The translations under genes were made by a program, and so were the position numbers. From positions 4,650,001-4,714,000 of the forward strand of contig JAVHKY010000015.1 in assembly GCA_035079385.1 (NCBI GenBank): 64,000 bases of DNA. The letters are read 5' to 3'. Below, piece by piece: positions 48,290-64,000 of the stretch. The stretch's first letter is position 1. Each line of letters starts with the position of its first letter. A model generated the notes under the pieces. The model saw only the letters and a list, made by a program, of their open reading frames with translations. It searched no databases and was not told the DNA's origin. The stretch comes from Aspidiotus rigidus (Eukaryota; Arthropoda; Insecta; Hemiptera; Diaspididae).

Positions 48290-48932
48290 TGTCGCATTTG
48301 CAAACATCGCCCGTCCTCCATGGTGGAATAGGGGCGGATTGCGTATGCATTTAAATTTGTTTCCTCCAACACCGGAATCGACTCTTTCGGGTATAACTTC
48401 AGTGAAGGAAGAATCTTCTCTGCGAACCCCCTCTTCTACTTGGCAACCGCCAAGCTGCCGTACCCCCCTGGCACGCAAAAAAAAGCATAAGAACACACAC
48501 AACAATAACACCACCACATTACATAATATAGTAGATCTCTGTTGGAATTCCTTCATCTTCTTCCATCTTCTGGGATGATTTGCCTCGCCCTCTTCCTGCA
48601 AATCTGGTTGTTGATGGTACACAGGTGTCGATAGGCCGTAGCGTGGTTCTGCATGTGCCTATTCCATTCCGTAACAGCGGTCGCAAATGCAGACACCTGG
48701 TTCCATGCTTCTTCGGAATCCAGGCTACTCGGGTCAAGCGCTTCATCTACCCCGACATCTTGAAGAGACCGACTAAGTTTGTTCCGCTCACGCCTCCACG
48801 CCTCACACTCAAAAAAGGTGTGTTGTGGTCCATCATACCGCCCTTGGTTACAGTGCGAACACGTTGCCTGCTCAAGGTAATTGTTGAAGAAGCCATGGCC
48901 GCTTAACACCTGTGTCAAGTGAAAGTTCAGCT
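48290..48932 (-). mobile_element. R1-like LINE, 3' end fragment
   Basis: Antisense copy of the family also found at 14570-15235 and 60180-63645. The shared 3' UTR block CTTGGCAACCGCCAAGCT is at about 48445 and 60312. Only the last part of the ORF and the 3' UTR remain. TGACGTCA repeat sequence starts right after it. Confidence 0.82.
48553..48918 (-). pseudogene. LINE ORF2 C-terminus (zinc-knuckle region)
   Basis: About 120 codons from MTQVLSGHGFFNNYLEQ to a stop at 48553. The Cys-x2-Cys-x10-His-x4-Cys cluster (CSHC...QHTFFEC) is the C-terminal knuckle of R1-type ORF2 proteins. The frame is open, but the reverse transcriptase and endonuclease are absent. Confidence 0.85.
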
Positions 48933-50147
48933 GACCCTGAAGTTGGTCAAGGTCATTGATGACGTCATGAAGCGTCGTGTGACGCAGATTTCAGACTGCC
49001 CCCAGCCCCAAGATATAATACTTGTCCGAATCTTCACGCCGTGTTACGACAAGGGACTTAGAAAATTTTACTGACCTATGACATCATCAGGTCGTGACGT
49101 CACAGGGTCGAAAATCGACATTCGAGCTATATGCGGCACACAGTCGGATGAAATGCTATTCTAGCTGGCTAAAATTCGAAAATCGAAGATCTGTAAAAAG
49201 GTGCGAATTATTTTGTTTACGTTTTAGAAACGTTCCGACCACCCTAATTCAATGATGAAACCGGTTTTTGTGGAAGTGCGTTGATGTGAACAGTATGATA
49301 GATGTACAAGCCAACAACCATTTGTTCTTGTTATTTCAACAGAACACTCGGTCATTTTATTTTGGAAGCACGTAGTTCCTTCCGTATTCTCTACGAGGTG
49401 ATAAGAGTCTTGTGATTTATAAAGTATTTTGATTGAACTTTTGATATTTTTACGGCATTTGATGATTGGGCGACTATTTCTCCTCATAAAATACTCCGAA
49501 AGTGAGTACAATTGTAATACATTTATAGTCAAAATTTCATAATATTGTATTAGCCATTTAAAAAGTTTACCAAAACTTACCAAGGCGGGTGGGATGGAAA
49601 TGATTTCTTGAAACCTTCCTCTCTCAACCCACATTGACACTTTTTGCGCCTTTTCGTGATTTTTCAATATATTTCTTTCAGTTATTTGAGCATAAAAGCT
49701 ATTTATTGGAATAGCAGCTATTTAATGGAATAGCTTAATTTACAAAAGCAATGAAACTAGAGTCAATGATAATAATGAACTCGGTAACACGATCTTCGTA
49801 TGATGTAGAACAGGTTTCATTCTTGTGTACAGAGTTCGCTACCCCCCTCCCCTTCTAGGACGTTACAATGAATAAAATTCTATTTATACCTGTACTACTT
49901 GAAAGATTTTGTGTTGCTTTGCATAATTAGATTTAAGAAAGTATTCTATTTATTTAAAAGTGACTTCAACTCATTCTAAGGAGATAGGACCCCTTTATCT
50001 CCAGTCGGGTCCGGGGCAAGAAACACAGCGGGCTCCCCCCAAAAAAAAATTCACCCCCTCCCCTTGAAAATAGAGGCTCTGCGGTCCCCTAGCAGAGCCG
50101 GGCCCGGGGACAAAGTCCCCAATTGCCCTCCCCTCTCGTCAGGCCTG
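48933..50147. other. TGACGTCA repeat sequence, then no gene
   Basis: TGACGTCA at 48960 and 49095 and a related block with CGAGCTATAT. From 49200 to 49980 unique AT-rich DNA. At 50070-50120 there is a GC-rich hairpin (GGCTCTGC...GCAGAGCC) followed by GGGGACAAAGTCCCC. No gene. Confidence 0.45.
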
Positions 50148-50500
50148 CCCCTTAGATGGTGTTCATAAACTTTTTCCTTAGTCAGTATACTTTTTGTCCA
50201 CGAACTCCAAGTAAAAGCTTCAAACTTATAACAAAAATGATCCAAAACTTTGAGAAAAAATCATCCAATCTTAAATCTGACTGAAAATTCGAATTCTACG
50301 ATCTTGATTACCCCTTAGACGACTTTAATAAACTGTTGCTCTTGATCAGTTAAACGTTTGTTCACAAACTCCAGATAAAGGCTTCAAACTTTGAGAAAAA
50401 ATGACCCAATCATAAATCTGACTGGAAAATCGAATTCTACGCCCACAAAAACCCCTTAGTTGATCTTCATTAGGCATTCAGTCGAAAATTAGAATTTTGG
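50148..50500. repeat. Tandem repeat, two full units and a partial third
   Basis: Units begin with CCCCTTAG at 50148, 50311 and 50452 and share CACAAACTCCA or its equivalent, GCTTCAAACTT, TTTGAGAAAAAAT and TCGAATTCTACG. Unit length is about 140-165 bases. No function visible. Confidence 0.8.
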
Positions 50501-52469
50501 CCACTTAGCATGGCGTTTCATCCCACTGTGCGGCAGGAGATGGACTTGAACCATTTTTACCAATGATGTTGGACTTGAACCATTTTCGTTTTGGCCGACC
50601 ATCACTCGTCGTACGGCAAATTTTTCGAAAAACTCCCCATAGAACAGGTTTCCTGTTAAAATATCGAATTCTGAGCCTCCACAAGCTGACTAAGATTTCG
50701 ACCCTCCGATAACGCCATAAAGGTAAGGGTGGCCTTTACTTAATCTAGGGACACATATCCAGTCTTTTCAAATACGTAGAACATACAAGAAAAGACGTGA
50801 CATGGCACAGAAGCTAGCATACCTTTTCTAGACGTATCGATTTAATATATCGATTTTATCGAATCAATTCCGGATTTCCATGACAACTTTCTAAGAATAA
50901 TCCCAGTTTGAAAAGCATATAAAATGCTAAAATACATAAAACGTCGTGATCTTCATTTCTTTACCTCTGCCAGAACATTTTTTAATCAGCTGATTTAAAA
51001 AAATCGGAAGGACCCAATTATTTTATGAGAGCCTTCCCTCCTCCCCTCCCGTTGATGGATGATCGTGAAGTAGACTTTATTGTAACAAAAGTGAATCTTG
51101 AATCAATGTAAGCTGCACTGAAGCCGATAGTTGACTAAATTTTTAGGGCGTGAGCAGTAGAGAATTGTCAAGCCCTGAAATGATTTTTGAAAGCTAACGA
51201 AGCGATATGCGTTTTTTCGCATAAAAAATATATTGCTGAAATCAGTGTCCATTCGAAAAGTATTTTCTTGTTCATATTTTCTACTTGTCTAACGACGCAA
51301 TAAGAAAACAGAAACTGAGATTACTATTTTGACGTACGTTCTTGTTACGTATCTGCGAATTTTACTGATTACATGTTCAAAACAAAGTTGAAAGCTCTAA
51401 AAATCAATAATAATCTATATCCGAGTACAATACCAACGTCTTATGTGTCGTATTCACCTTCTAGATGTCTATCATAAGGTTCATGAAGTCGAAAGCTCGG
51501 TCATGAAGAGTACATGAAAGAAACTTGAGATGTAATATCCTGGTGAATGGCTGAAATTAGGATGGGACTTGATGAGAGGAAAAGAAAACAAACATAAAGA
51601 TGGAAACTTTACCAGAAATGTCATTTTCAATAGTCGTTGTGTGTGTAACGAGTCGGAAAAGTCTTATAATTTATCCATTCTGCTAAAAAACCTCAGTATC
51701 CATCGCAGTTAAAGAGATGGAAAAGTACCAACCGAACTTTTTTTTTCCGTCTTTTGAATTTTCTATCATAACTTATTTATTATTTTCGATCACATACGGA
51801 TATATGAAGTCTCATGGATCTTACTTTTAGTATTACCCTTCACGCAGTATTAAATTGTTGAACTTATGCGCATGAGAAAAATATGTGCGAGGATCATGGA
51901 TGTAACACGTTTGATGGGGACAAATGCAAGTTTTTTTTTTTTTTTGCGACACGGTCTGTCGAACAATATTTCTTAATGACTTCCAGTGAAAAGAATACTG
52001 CACTTGTGTAGTCGTGACTCACATGAGATTTGATGAACTGACACTCGTTTTAAATTAACGAGTGGTACAAAGTATCATGAATGAAACGGCTCGGCTCTGT
52101 AGTTTGACCTGTGTATGATTTCCACCTAATTGATAGAAAGTTTTTGTGAATGTACGCCATCAAACTCTATCAAGACCGGAAAAGGCTCATGGTATAATTT
52201 TCTTGAATAATTTGTTGGTTCGAGAGCGTTTTAAAAAATATCAAAGGGTTTTAAAAGCAGCTGAGTAGAACAGAAAGGTTTCACGATGTAATATTCAGCT
52301 TCATCTTTTCTGTCTAGCCTTACAGAATCGGGAAAATTGTCCTCACCGCACCGCTCTTGTGGATGTCCGGTTCGAATATTTGATCTAGGATACCATACTG
52401 CTCATATTTTATAGAGCAAACTAATTAAAGACACCCTGTAAGCCTTTGGGCTATAGGCTCAAGATTTTA
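50501..52469. other. Intergenic, no gene seen
   Basis: Contains the dispersed repeat piece 50613-50659 shared with 1147-1193. The rest is AT-rich and, as far as I can read, unique. No coding frame. Confidence 0.4.
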
Positions 52470-53090
52470 AAAGCTGAGGCCATAGGCTGACCCTACTATT
52501 AGAGAATGCTAGGCTGAAAGATATACCAATCCGACACCGATTCATGACGTCCTTGAGACTTGGTATAAAAACATATTTCATCTACGAGTAGCAAGGCTAC
52601 CGAACACTTCAAGCTCTTCTACCTGAAAAAAAAACCGAAGTCATACATGAGCATATAAGATAGGCTAATTCAGTTAGCCTGATCCTCTAGTATGTATTAG
52701 AGAATGCTTGGTCAGGGAATATACTCCATCTGATGGCACCATAAAATATCGCCAATCCCTGTTGTCATCAAAAGTTTTGGTACAAAAACATCCTTTGTGT
52801 ACGAGTAGGAAGACTATTAGACGCTCCAAGCTCTCAAACCTGAAATAAGCTGAGGCCGTACGTTGACAGGTAGGATAGACTGACTCAGTTAAAGTTATCC
52901 TGGTCTTATAATTAGAGAATGCTAGGCTAAGGAATATGCTCTATTCGATGGCGTCCTAGAGTGCCATGCCACCAATTTGTGACGTCATCAACATTTTTGG
53001 TACAGAAATAGACTTCATCTACGAGTAGCAAAGCTAATGAACGCTTCCAGCTTTTAATCCTGAAAAGGAACTTGGGAAAATTTCGACTAC
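52470..53090. repeat. Three tandem units of about 200-215 bp
   Basis: Units start with ATTAGAGAATGCT at about 52498, 52696 and 52911. Each continues through a GACGTC or GTCATCA position, TGGTACAAAAACAT or a variant, CTACGAGTAG and a CTTCAAGCTC or CCAAGCTC block. The third contains an exact TGACGTCA (52980). This links the array to the dispersed TGACGTCA family. Confidence 0.8.
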
Positions 53091-54786
53091 ATACGAATGG
53101 AAAGGAATGTGAGAAAATTTCAACTTCTGAGCGTAAAAAGTGTGTGGATCTTTGATGAGAAGGTGGTTAACAATCCGACAATCGTGAAAAAATTGTGACG
53201 ATCAAGTTACTGCTCGTAGCGGCCCAAAAATGGAGATTAAAAGAATCTTGAAAAAAAAATACGATTATGAAGTTCTCGAAAAATACATGAAATTCCTACG
53301 GTTAAAGAATGATGCTGAAATAGGCGGCACCAGGAAGAATTCATTTACAAGAAAAATAATGATAAAATTTAATGAATAGAAACAATTTTTCCATATCTTA
53401 TAACCACTCTCCTGAATGAAAAACGCTATTCAATAGCTTTCTGAACTGTTTGAAAGGTACTTCTGTAATATTTTTGTTGCTTCTGACTATGCTTTCCATT
53501 GATCTTCTTTAGTTCTTCAAATATTTACGCAATTCGGTTTTTAATATGGAAAGCAGTTGAAAAAAATTGTATACATATTATTCAAATTTTTGAATCATAT
53601 CAATCACTAGTTGAATTCACGTGTATAAATAGTACAATATTAGGCGTGAATTTTCTTCGAAGCCGATGTGCTTCAGATTCTATAGTCACACGTAGTGCTC
53701 TGTTAGATAATAATTATATGCTAGAAGACGCGTACGTCTTCTTCATTTCTTATGCTTGTATTATTCCGTTTAGTAAGCACAGATTCGTTCAAATTGAGCT
53801 ACAATTAAGCCTGTGATGATCGCCAGCTTAGTTTGTAGTTAAACCATTGTACAATATTGCATACTCGTTTGCCTGATTGGCAGGTGAATCGATTATGCAA
53901 AATATTGTATCTATCCCCTGTCATGAGACCAACGTAAAGCAAATACCATGGAAGATGAGTACCTCTGACATATGGTAGAGGAGGAAAGCCCTATGACACT
54001 CGGCGGCTTATGACCCTCGTAAAAGAATTTCATCTGCGAGTTGTATGCAACGCTACCGGCACTAAATGGTGGCGAGAACGCACGCGTTCTTACATATTAT
54101 AGCATATGTCTCATTCTTGCTATCAAAGTTATGTGTGGAACGAATTTAGCCCTGTGAAAGGAAGTTTCTCAAATTTTGGTACAAAAACAGTGACGCAATT
54201 TTGTCTCTCATTCTTATGTGTTGCTGTAAAAAATTTGGTATCCGAAAATCCTAATACTCGTGATGATTTTCATGGTCAAAAATAAGTGTGGAGAGAGGGA
54301 ATTCTGCTCTTCTTTCCATCATTGTGACATGTTTCGGCCAATCACACACTAGACAAGATTGAAAACGGGATCAGCACGATTTACTCATGGGAATGTTGAG
54401 TAGAGATCGGAAAAATCGAGAAAACATTTCTTGTAGAGCGGAAAATTTCCCGCAAGTTCCTCTCTAGTAAAATTGATTTTGATTAATTCAAGTGAAGCCG
54501 TGCTGACCTGTCCGAGTATGAACTCAGCTTGGTCGTTCTTCTGTCGTGGTCAGGATCTCAGTTTGAGAAAAACTTGAATCTCAAAGATTTAGATGAATCA
54601 AATGATTGGTCCTTCTGTCTACTGACAGGCTTCCCACTTTCTGGAAATCTGAAACAACGAATTTCGTGAGACTAACTTGGAAAAATTAGGAAAATTTCAC
54701 TGAAAGAAATAAGTTCCTTTCCCCCGCCTCAGAATATTGCGAAAAAAATCACGGAGAATAAAGAAAAAATGATATGGGAAAAGTTA
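53091..54786. other. Intergenic, no gene seen
   Basis: AT-rich sequence with only short and unconvincing open stretches; none resembles a known family. Confidence 0.4.
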
Positions 54787-56923
54787 GGGAGGAACAACCC
54801 TTTTGGGGGGGTTCCTCGCGTCGAGGCGAGTCAGTAGTTGACCAAGACGTGAATGCAGTGTAGCAGTCGCTCTTGCTTGAGAGGGGACAGAGGCGGGTCG
54901 ATACGTAACCCAAACAGGCAGAGCAGAAATACCTGATTGGACGTGAAAGCCTTTCTGCTGTCAAAAAGAGAGACATATATGGGACGGTACTTGGTCCAGT
55001 CAGGCACCACTCTGACGGACGCGAGAGCCCATATTGTCAATAAATAATAAGCGTTAGCGAGATACACTGTCATTCCGTAGATAGCTCGTGCCTGCCTATG
55101 CTTAAGGAGGTGACAAGCGAGGCAGTACGTAACCCAATCCCTCCCATAGGATTGGACGTGAAGGCCTGCGTTGCAGATAACCGTATCGGAGGTGACACTG
55201 ACTGTACTTGTCTTGGTCTCTAAGACGATGAGTGTCTTGTGTGGCTTATGTGGTGGTTGCTTCTGTGGTCAGAGGGTCGCCCGCAGAGACTGTCAAGTAG
55301 ACTTACGTACTGGACGGGTTTCCCGCATCGCGCTTCGGCATTCTCTGGTTAGGGAGTGTAGTTTAGTGGGAGGCTGTGTGTCCGAGGCTCTCTACTTGAC
55401 TAAGTCCCTTGAAAAGGGAGTAGAGAGGGGGTACGCGTCCGTGGTCAAGGCGAATCCCTTCGCGCTTCGGCGACTTCTTAGAGGATGAAGAAGGTGTAGT
55501 TTGGAGATCGTCAGCTGTTGGCTGACGAATGTAAAGATAAACTAAGAGGGTAAGGGTAAGAGGCCTAAAAGTAGATATAGTACATAATAATAACAACACT
55601 AATAATAATACTACTATTATTACTAAGTTGGGAATGACGTTCCCAGTCCGTCTACTCATTCCTGGAGTGGGAGGTAGAGGAAGTAGAGGGGTTCGCTTCC
55701 ATGGTCAAGGGTCACCCGCAGATGAGTTTCCCTATTGCATTTCTGCATCTGTCTTGAAAGGACAGATTTGCTGTTGGGATCTTCTTCAGCTGATAGCTGA
55801 GTGGAAGGAGTGGGTTAGTGGGAATAGGTATGGTATTCCGGAGGCCTCTCTCCTTCCGCTGGTGGGTAGTAGAAAGGGGTTGCTTCCATGGTCTGGGATT
55901 ACCTGTACAGGGTTTTCCCGTCTCATTTCAGCGTTCATCTTCAGAGAAGAGGTGTGGATTGGTTGGAACGATGTCCGAAGTCCCCTCCACTTGTCCTAGG
56001 ACAGTTTTAGTGGAGGGGGGGGGAAATTAGAAATTCTAACGTTAGTCAGATGTGTGTTGGATGTGTTGTTAGGCTAGGTTCAAAAGAAGACTCGTGTGTG
56101 TGTGTGCAACTGGCAAACCAGGACGTGAAGGCTGCGTCTCCTGTCCCCATCAGGAAGTGCAAGGCAGGGGGCAGGGCAGTACGTAACCCAACCCATCCGT
56201 TGGACGTGAAGGCCTGCGATAACCTTAGTGGCCATGAGGCTCAGGCAGTACGTAACCCCAGTAGCTACATGTACTGCGAGGAGTGGATTACGCGTGCAAG
56301 GGAGCATGGATGAAAACAGAGAAGATGGGTCAAAGAAATCGGTAGGAATCCTGAAACAGTACCCCCTGCTATAGGTGCAGCTACCCTGTCTTAAGTCGAC
56401 AGCCATGAAGATAGAAGTGTGAGGTAGATAGGAAAGGTGTGCCTTAACCTAATCGAAAAGAGAAGAATGATAGGATAGAGTGGTGATCAGTGATGCTGAA
56501 ATATGAGGGTGCCATACACAGGGAAAAGTCTGTGCGAGCCCGCTGCTTTGTCATCCCCGAGGGAGTGACTCCCCTCACCATACAAGTATGGTAGCAGCTG
56601 GACTTAAGGATGTGTCAGTTACTCCTTGCTTCCCACATAGCAGTGGGGAGGAGCCTGATTGACATCCTTCGAGGGGGAAGTTCGCCTATACCACTTTTAG
56701 TTGACTATATTGGAGAGTGACAGTGACTATTTGCCTTTCCGCTTTTCAGCTTCCACCGCGTACTGTCAATTAGCAAGAGCTAACTCTCCCAGTCGTAAAC
56801 CCCCTCGCCGGGCAAGGCAGTGGTAAGACTTAGTGACGCACCAGTTCTAAGACACGATTGTTCCCCCGCCAGTGCGCCCCCCGGAGGGAGGAGAGGAACA
56901 ACCCTAAAAAAAAAAAAAAAAAA
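54787..56923 (+). other. GC-rich block of reiterated hairpin modules ending in an A tract
   Basis: Sharply richer in G and C than its surroundings, with no credible protein frame on either strand. One module, CAGTACGTAACCCAATCC followed after a short loop by GGATTGGACGTGAAGGCC, recurs wholly or partly at about 54901-54952, 55123-55168, 56176-56218 and 56245-56257, with single ACGTGAA parts at 54847 and 56121; its halves pair as a stem. A second module, GCTTCCATGGTCAAGG with neighbours, occurs near 55255, 55432, 55693 and 55881. AGGAACAACCCT stands at both ends (54790-54801 and 56894-56905), and the left copy forms a hairpin with GGGGGGGTTCCTC. Eighteen A follow at 56906-56923. It may be a retroposed structured non-coding RNA or a non-coding retroelement; I do not recognise it. 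Confidence 0.5.
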
Positions 56924-57920
56924 GGTAACCGCTGCGCTGGCGTGAAGAACCTGAGAATACCAAGAATTAGAAGAAATAATTTTTGGCTATTACTAAGAAA
57001 ATGTATGAATTTGTAGTATTCGTTTATTTTGTGCAGATTTGCAAATCTCGGAAAATTTCAGGGATTATTTTCAAATTCGAAAAAGAACAGTCGAACATAA
57101 ATTTTACCTGTATATTATTAATGTCTCTGCGCTGGGAGTCAGTCAGCTTTTTGTGAGACGGATGACGTCATCCCTTGACCTAATTTAGAGACTCGGAACT
57201 ATTTTATTCGGGGGGGGGGCGGTAGTATGACGTCATCAGTGACCTTGTCCTACTTCAGAAAGAGTTATATAGGCTAACTTAGGTTAGATGAATAGTTTAG
57301 CATACAGTAGTACGCTTATAATAATGTACTGTAGGCTAAAACTGTAGCCTGGAATATAAGATATCAGCAGGCTTATACCCACTAGGCTAAATATTATACC
57401 GTTAGCTAATTAGGCTAGCATACTTCTAATACTTGATACGAGTAATTATCCTAAAAACTAGACTAAAGTGTATAGCCATCTAATGGCGTCACAAAGAGCC
57501 CGGCCCTAGGCCAGTCTGTCAGAGCCCCGAAAACGCTCAAGGACAGTACATATATTGTCATGATCCAATGTTTTTCTTTGAAGTTGAATGCTGGATCTCA
57601 AAGACGGTGTGGATACGTTTTTCCTATCTTGTTTTAATCACATTCCGACTTTTTTGCGTCAAAAATGGGTACTATTTCTCCTAAATATTGCCTCCAGATT
57701 ATTGAATTATCCGCGTGAGAGGGAGGCTGCTGGATGGGCCAGTTCAATAGACTTCTCGTATACATACGTTCAAATTTTGAGACTTTGAGAGATCTTAGGT
57801 TATATTACATATTATTGTTCTAAAAATTTGAAGAAAATGCCCTCCTTCCTCCGTCATCTGTACATAATATGACAATTGAGTTGTATTAATCTCGTATCTG
57901 TTCATTTTGTTGTTACTCAG
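56924..57920. repeat. TGACGTCA repeat units upstream of the dihydropyrimidinase gene
   Basis: Exact TGACGTCA at 57163 and 57228, the second followed by TCAGTGACCTTGTCCTACTTC as in the satellite near 41-43 kb, then AGGCTA-rich sequence to about 57450. No coding frame. The part after 57560 is the presumed intron or promoter before the first coding exon. Confidence 0.55.
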
Positions 57921-57951
57921 GGTGAAGAATTGAAATACACCTACCAAGAAG

Positions 57952-60179
<2,228 letters not shown>

Positions 60180-60890
60180 TCACATGTGTCACACTGGCAG
60201 CCACTCGTCCTCTATGGTGGAGTGGGTGTAGGTTGCGTACATATTAATTTTATTTCTTTCAACGCCGGTATCTTTGGTGGTGGAAGAATCTCCTCGACGA
60301 ATCCTCCTCCTCTTGGCAACCGCCAAGCTACAGTGCCCCCAAGCATGCAAACTTTAGCACACTCCAAACAAAACTTAGAGCTGAGCCTATGTTGGAGTTG
60401 CCTTCTTTTTCTACTTTTTTTAGCGGGGAAGCCGCTATCCCTTTTGTTGGGGGGTGCTTCCAGGAAATTTTCGTCCGCGAGCGCGAGCGAGGTTGATGAC
60501 GTCACGGAGAGGGGAGGGGGACTTAGAAAAATTCCTACCTCCGAGCTATATATATGATAGGAGGAGGACTTGGAAAGACGATGGCTTCCTTGAAATTGCA
60601 GCGCGTTCAAGTTGTCACGTCATGATTTTCAGGACTTGGAAAAACTTCAAGCTCCGGAGGACTCGGGACAGCGGGTTCCCCGCTGCCATTGCAGTCCTGC
60701 AATGGCATCTAATTTCTGAGTCCCTGCTGTCCTTCATCTTCTTCCTGCCAAGTGTCATCTGTATGTGGATGGTACACGGCTCTGAATTTTCCTATTCCAC
60801 CCTTAGTCCTCTTCACCTTCATAAAATAAGGCTGCGAATGTAGGCACCTGGTTCCATGCTTCGTCGGACCTAGGATGGGAGCTGCCAAGC

Positions 60891-62334
<1,444 letters not shown>

Positions 62335-62617
62335 TGCCAGGCTACTCAGAGCAAGCGTTTCATCGACCCCGACCTCTTGAAGAGACCGACCGAGCTGGCC
62401 CCATTCACGCCTCCGCATTCAAATAAGGTATGGTTTGGTCCATCATCCCGCTCTTGATCGCAGTGCCAATGCGAGCACGTTGTCTGCTCAAATTTCCTTA
62501 GCTTTTCATGGAGGTACTTTTAGAAGCAGTCATCGCCGCTTAACGCCTGCGTCAGGTGAGTCTCGGTTAATCCACTCATCAAGTTTGCGTATCAACACAC
62601 CCGGGTCGTTCATTTAC

Positions 62618-63645
62618 CTAGCACACTCGCACTCCGAAGAATGCTCGCTTTCCGTTTCTCAAGAAATGAGTGCCTGGCCTCTTGCTTAATCCGTAAAGCC
62701 TCTTGTCAATCGTTGTCCTCTTCTTTGCTATGAACTTCATCGCTCTCTCCTCAGCAAGGCGCTCGATTGGTGGTGAAAGTGCTAATACGCAAAGACCTTC
62801 CGTCGAGACGGTGCGGTAGACACGTACAGCCCTCAGCCCAACTCTCCGTTGGATGTTTTCCGTCTCCTTCTTTCTGTAAGCTATCTTTATTATTGGAGCA
62901 CCATACAGAAGCATTGGAAATACGTTGCTTGTCATTATCCTTCTTCTAACTTCTCTCGTGCCACCTAGGTTTAAGTAGTTCGCCGACCTCGCCGCCTTCT
63001 CCACTGCCATCAAGCTTAGCTTTGAACCAAACCAGGTGCCCACATATACTTCATCACCTTCTTGATGTTGATTTGCACATCTTGCAGGAGGAAGGTCGGT
63101 GAGCTGAACTTCCGATGGGTTGTGGATAATATGGTCTCCCTATTTCCTATTGCGAGTTCTAGTCTGACCGACTCGATATAACGCTTCACTGCTTCTAGGG
63201 CCTGCTTTACTCTGCTCTCTTTCGGCAGTGCATACCGCCAGCGTGTCACCCGCATAGTAGATAACGTTAACACCTTGTGGCAGCTTCACCTTGAAGGTCC
63301 CGCTGAATGCTACAGACCATAGAAGCGACCCCTGGGGCGCCCCATCAGTAATTTGGCGTTTTACTGTAACAGCAGACGTCTCTACTTGGATTTCTCGGTA
63401 ACTAAGATCCTAAGCAGATATGCAGGCATTTCTGCGTCCATGAGGGCTTCCAATATCCTCTTCCATGGGATCGAGTCGAACGCATTTTTTATGTCGAGGC
63501 TGACATCTGCGCCAAACTGGCGCGTAAATATTGCTGTCTCGAGTGTCCTCTTTAGTATGACCCCGAGCCCGAAGACACGGAATATGTCAATAATCATTTC
63601 ATTTCTAATTTTCTCATATCTCACGATTTGTTGAACTTCTTGCAT
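62618..63645 (-). pseudogene. R1-like reverse transcriptase with altered catalytic box
   Basis: 63645-63382 holds motif A VSLDIKNAFDSIPW. After a frame change, about 63360-63220 gives ITDGAPQGSLLWS (motif B, shortened) and YYAGDTLAV, where the second position of the YADD box's Asp pair has become Gly-Asp. 63273-63016 continues with KRYIESVRLELAIGNRET. 63043-62618 gives the thumb region with FPMLLYGAPI and RRVGLRAVRVYRTVSTEGLCVL. Frameshifts and the altered active site mark it as dead. Confidence 0.85.
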
Positions 63646-64000
63646 GTCCGTCCAGGAAACACACTTTCACATCGTTTCCCATGAATTCAAAGTTGAAAGG
63701 TCAAGTAAAAGTTGAGTATTTCGATTCCGAAAACTTGGGAAGACCCTGTAAAATTATTGAGAAATCAAGAGGAGGAATTATGCCAATATTCTCGCGAACC
63801 TCTTTCGTCAATTTCGAGTAAAAGTTCAAAGATCCGATGTTTCATAATATTGAAGATAAGGTTTTTGTGGTTTATAGAAGTATCACCTCATTAAATATCA
63901 TTTTGAAAATTTTATTTTTGTCTTAAAGAATATAGCTTTGTTTTCGGCTCCTAAATCGAGTCATTAAAATCGTGTTAGGCTGTGAAAGATACGAATGCAC
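63646..64000. other. Intronic sequence to the end of the window
   Basis: AT-rich, presumably still in the dihydropyrimidinase intron. No exon of that gene is visible here. Confidence 0.4.

Noticed and set aside
55171..56313. Several open frames in the GC-rich block, one Cys-rich
   Set aside because: Frames change between the repeated modules and are not conserved from copy to copy, so the repeats are not maintained for protein.
54790..56905. The 12-bp repeat AGGAACAACCCT as a simple target-site duplication of a LINE-type insertion
   Set aside because: The A tract lies outside the right copy, whereas it should lie inside for a poly(A) retroelement; the repeat may instead be part of the element.

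Overview
This is a eukaryotic nuclear window, AT-rich with short GT-AG introns. The protein sequences and the retroelement types (R1-like LINEs, Penelope-like elements) point to an arthropod, probably an insect; the species cannot be named from sequence alone. Three host genes can be reconstructed exon by exon. (1) An SLC6 sodium/chloride-coupled transporter of the GABA-transporter type lies on the + strand, with 12 coding exons from 12593 to 19025 and 616 codons. (2) A domesticated-looking MULE transposase gene lies on the - strand (25480 to 21203). It carries one C2H2 finger per phase-0 exon, then a MULE core and a SWIM zinc finger, and it converges tail to tail on the transporter. (3) The 5' part of a dihydropyrimidinase gene lies on the + strand (57952 to 59498), and its remaining exons lie beyond the window.

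Left part (1-12 kb): an R1-like LINE remnant (3.4-5.7 kb) is followed by a nearly full-length Penelope-like element (PLE; 6410-9292) with direct terminal repeats. The PLE is flanked by an 80-bp target duplication and sits inside the left inverted repeat of an older DNA transposon that ends near 10.99 kb. Middle (27-53 kb): mostly repeats. These include a family of units carrying the exact octamer TGACGTCA, a second PLE copy holding two MITEs and a third PLE nested inside it (32.6-35.9 kb), a hAT-like element (39.1-40.4 kb), a clean 2 x 233 bp tandem duplication (40.7-41.2 kb), a poly(A) R1-like LINE inserted in a satellite (41.4-43.1 kb), a foldback element (46.9-47.2 kb) and several short tandem arrays.

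Right part (54-64 kb): a GC-rich block of about 2.1 kb (54787-56923) has no credible coding content. It is built of reiterated hairpin-forming modules, is bounded by a 12-bp direct repeat and ends in an A tract; this is the stretch I can least explain. It is followed by the dihydropyrimidinase exons, and then by an intron filled with a decayed R1-like LINE that is itself split by a 1.44-kb hAT-type element containing a 129-bp CT microsatellite.

The three host genes do not form an obvious functional unit. The window is an ordinary gene-poor chromosomal region shaped by layered transposition.
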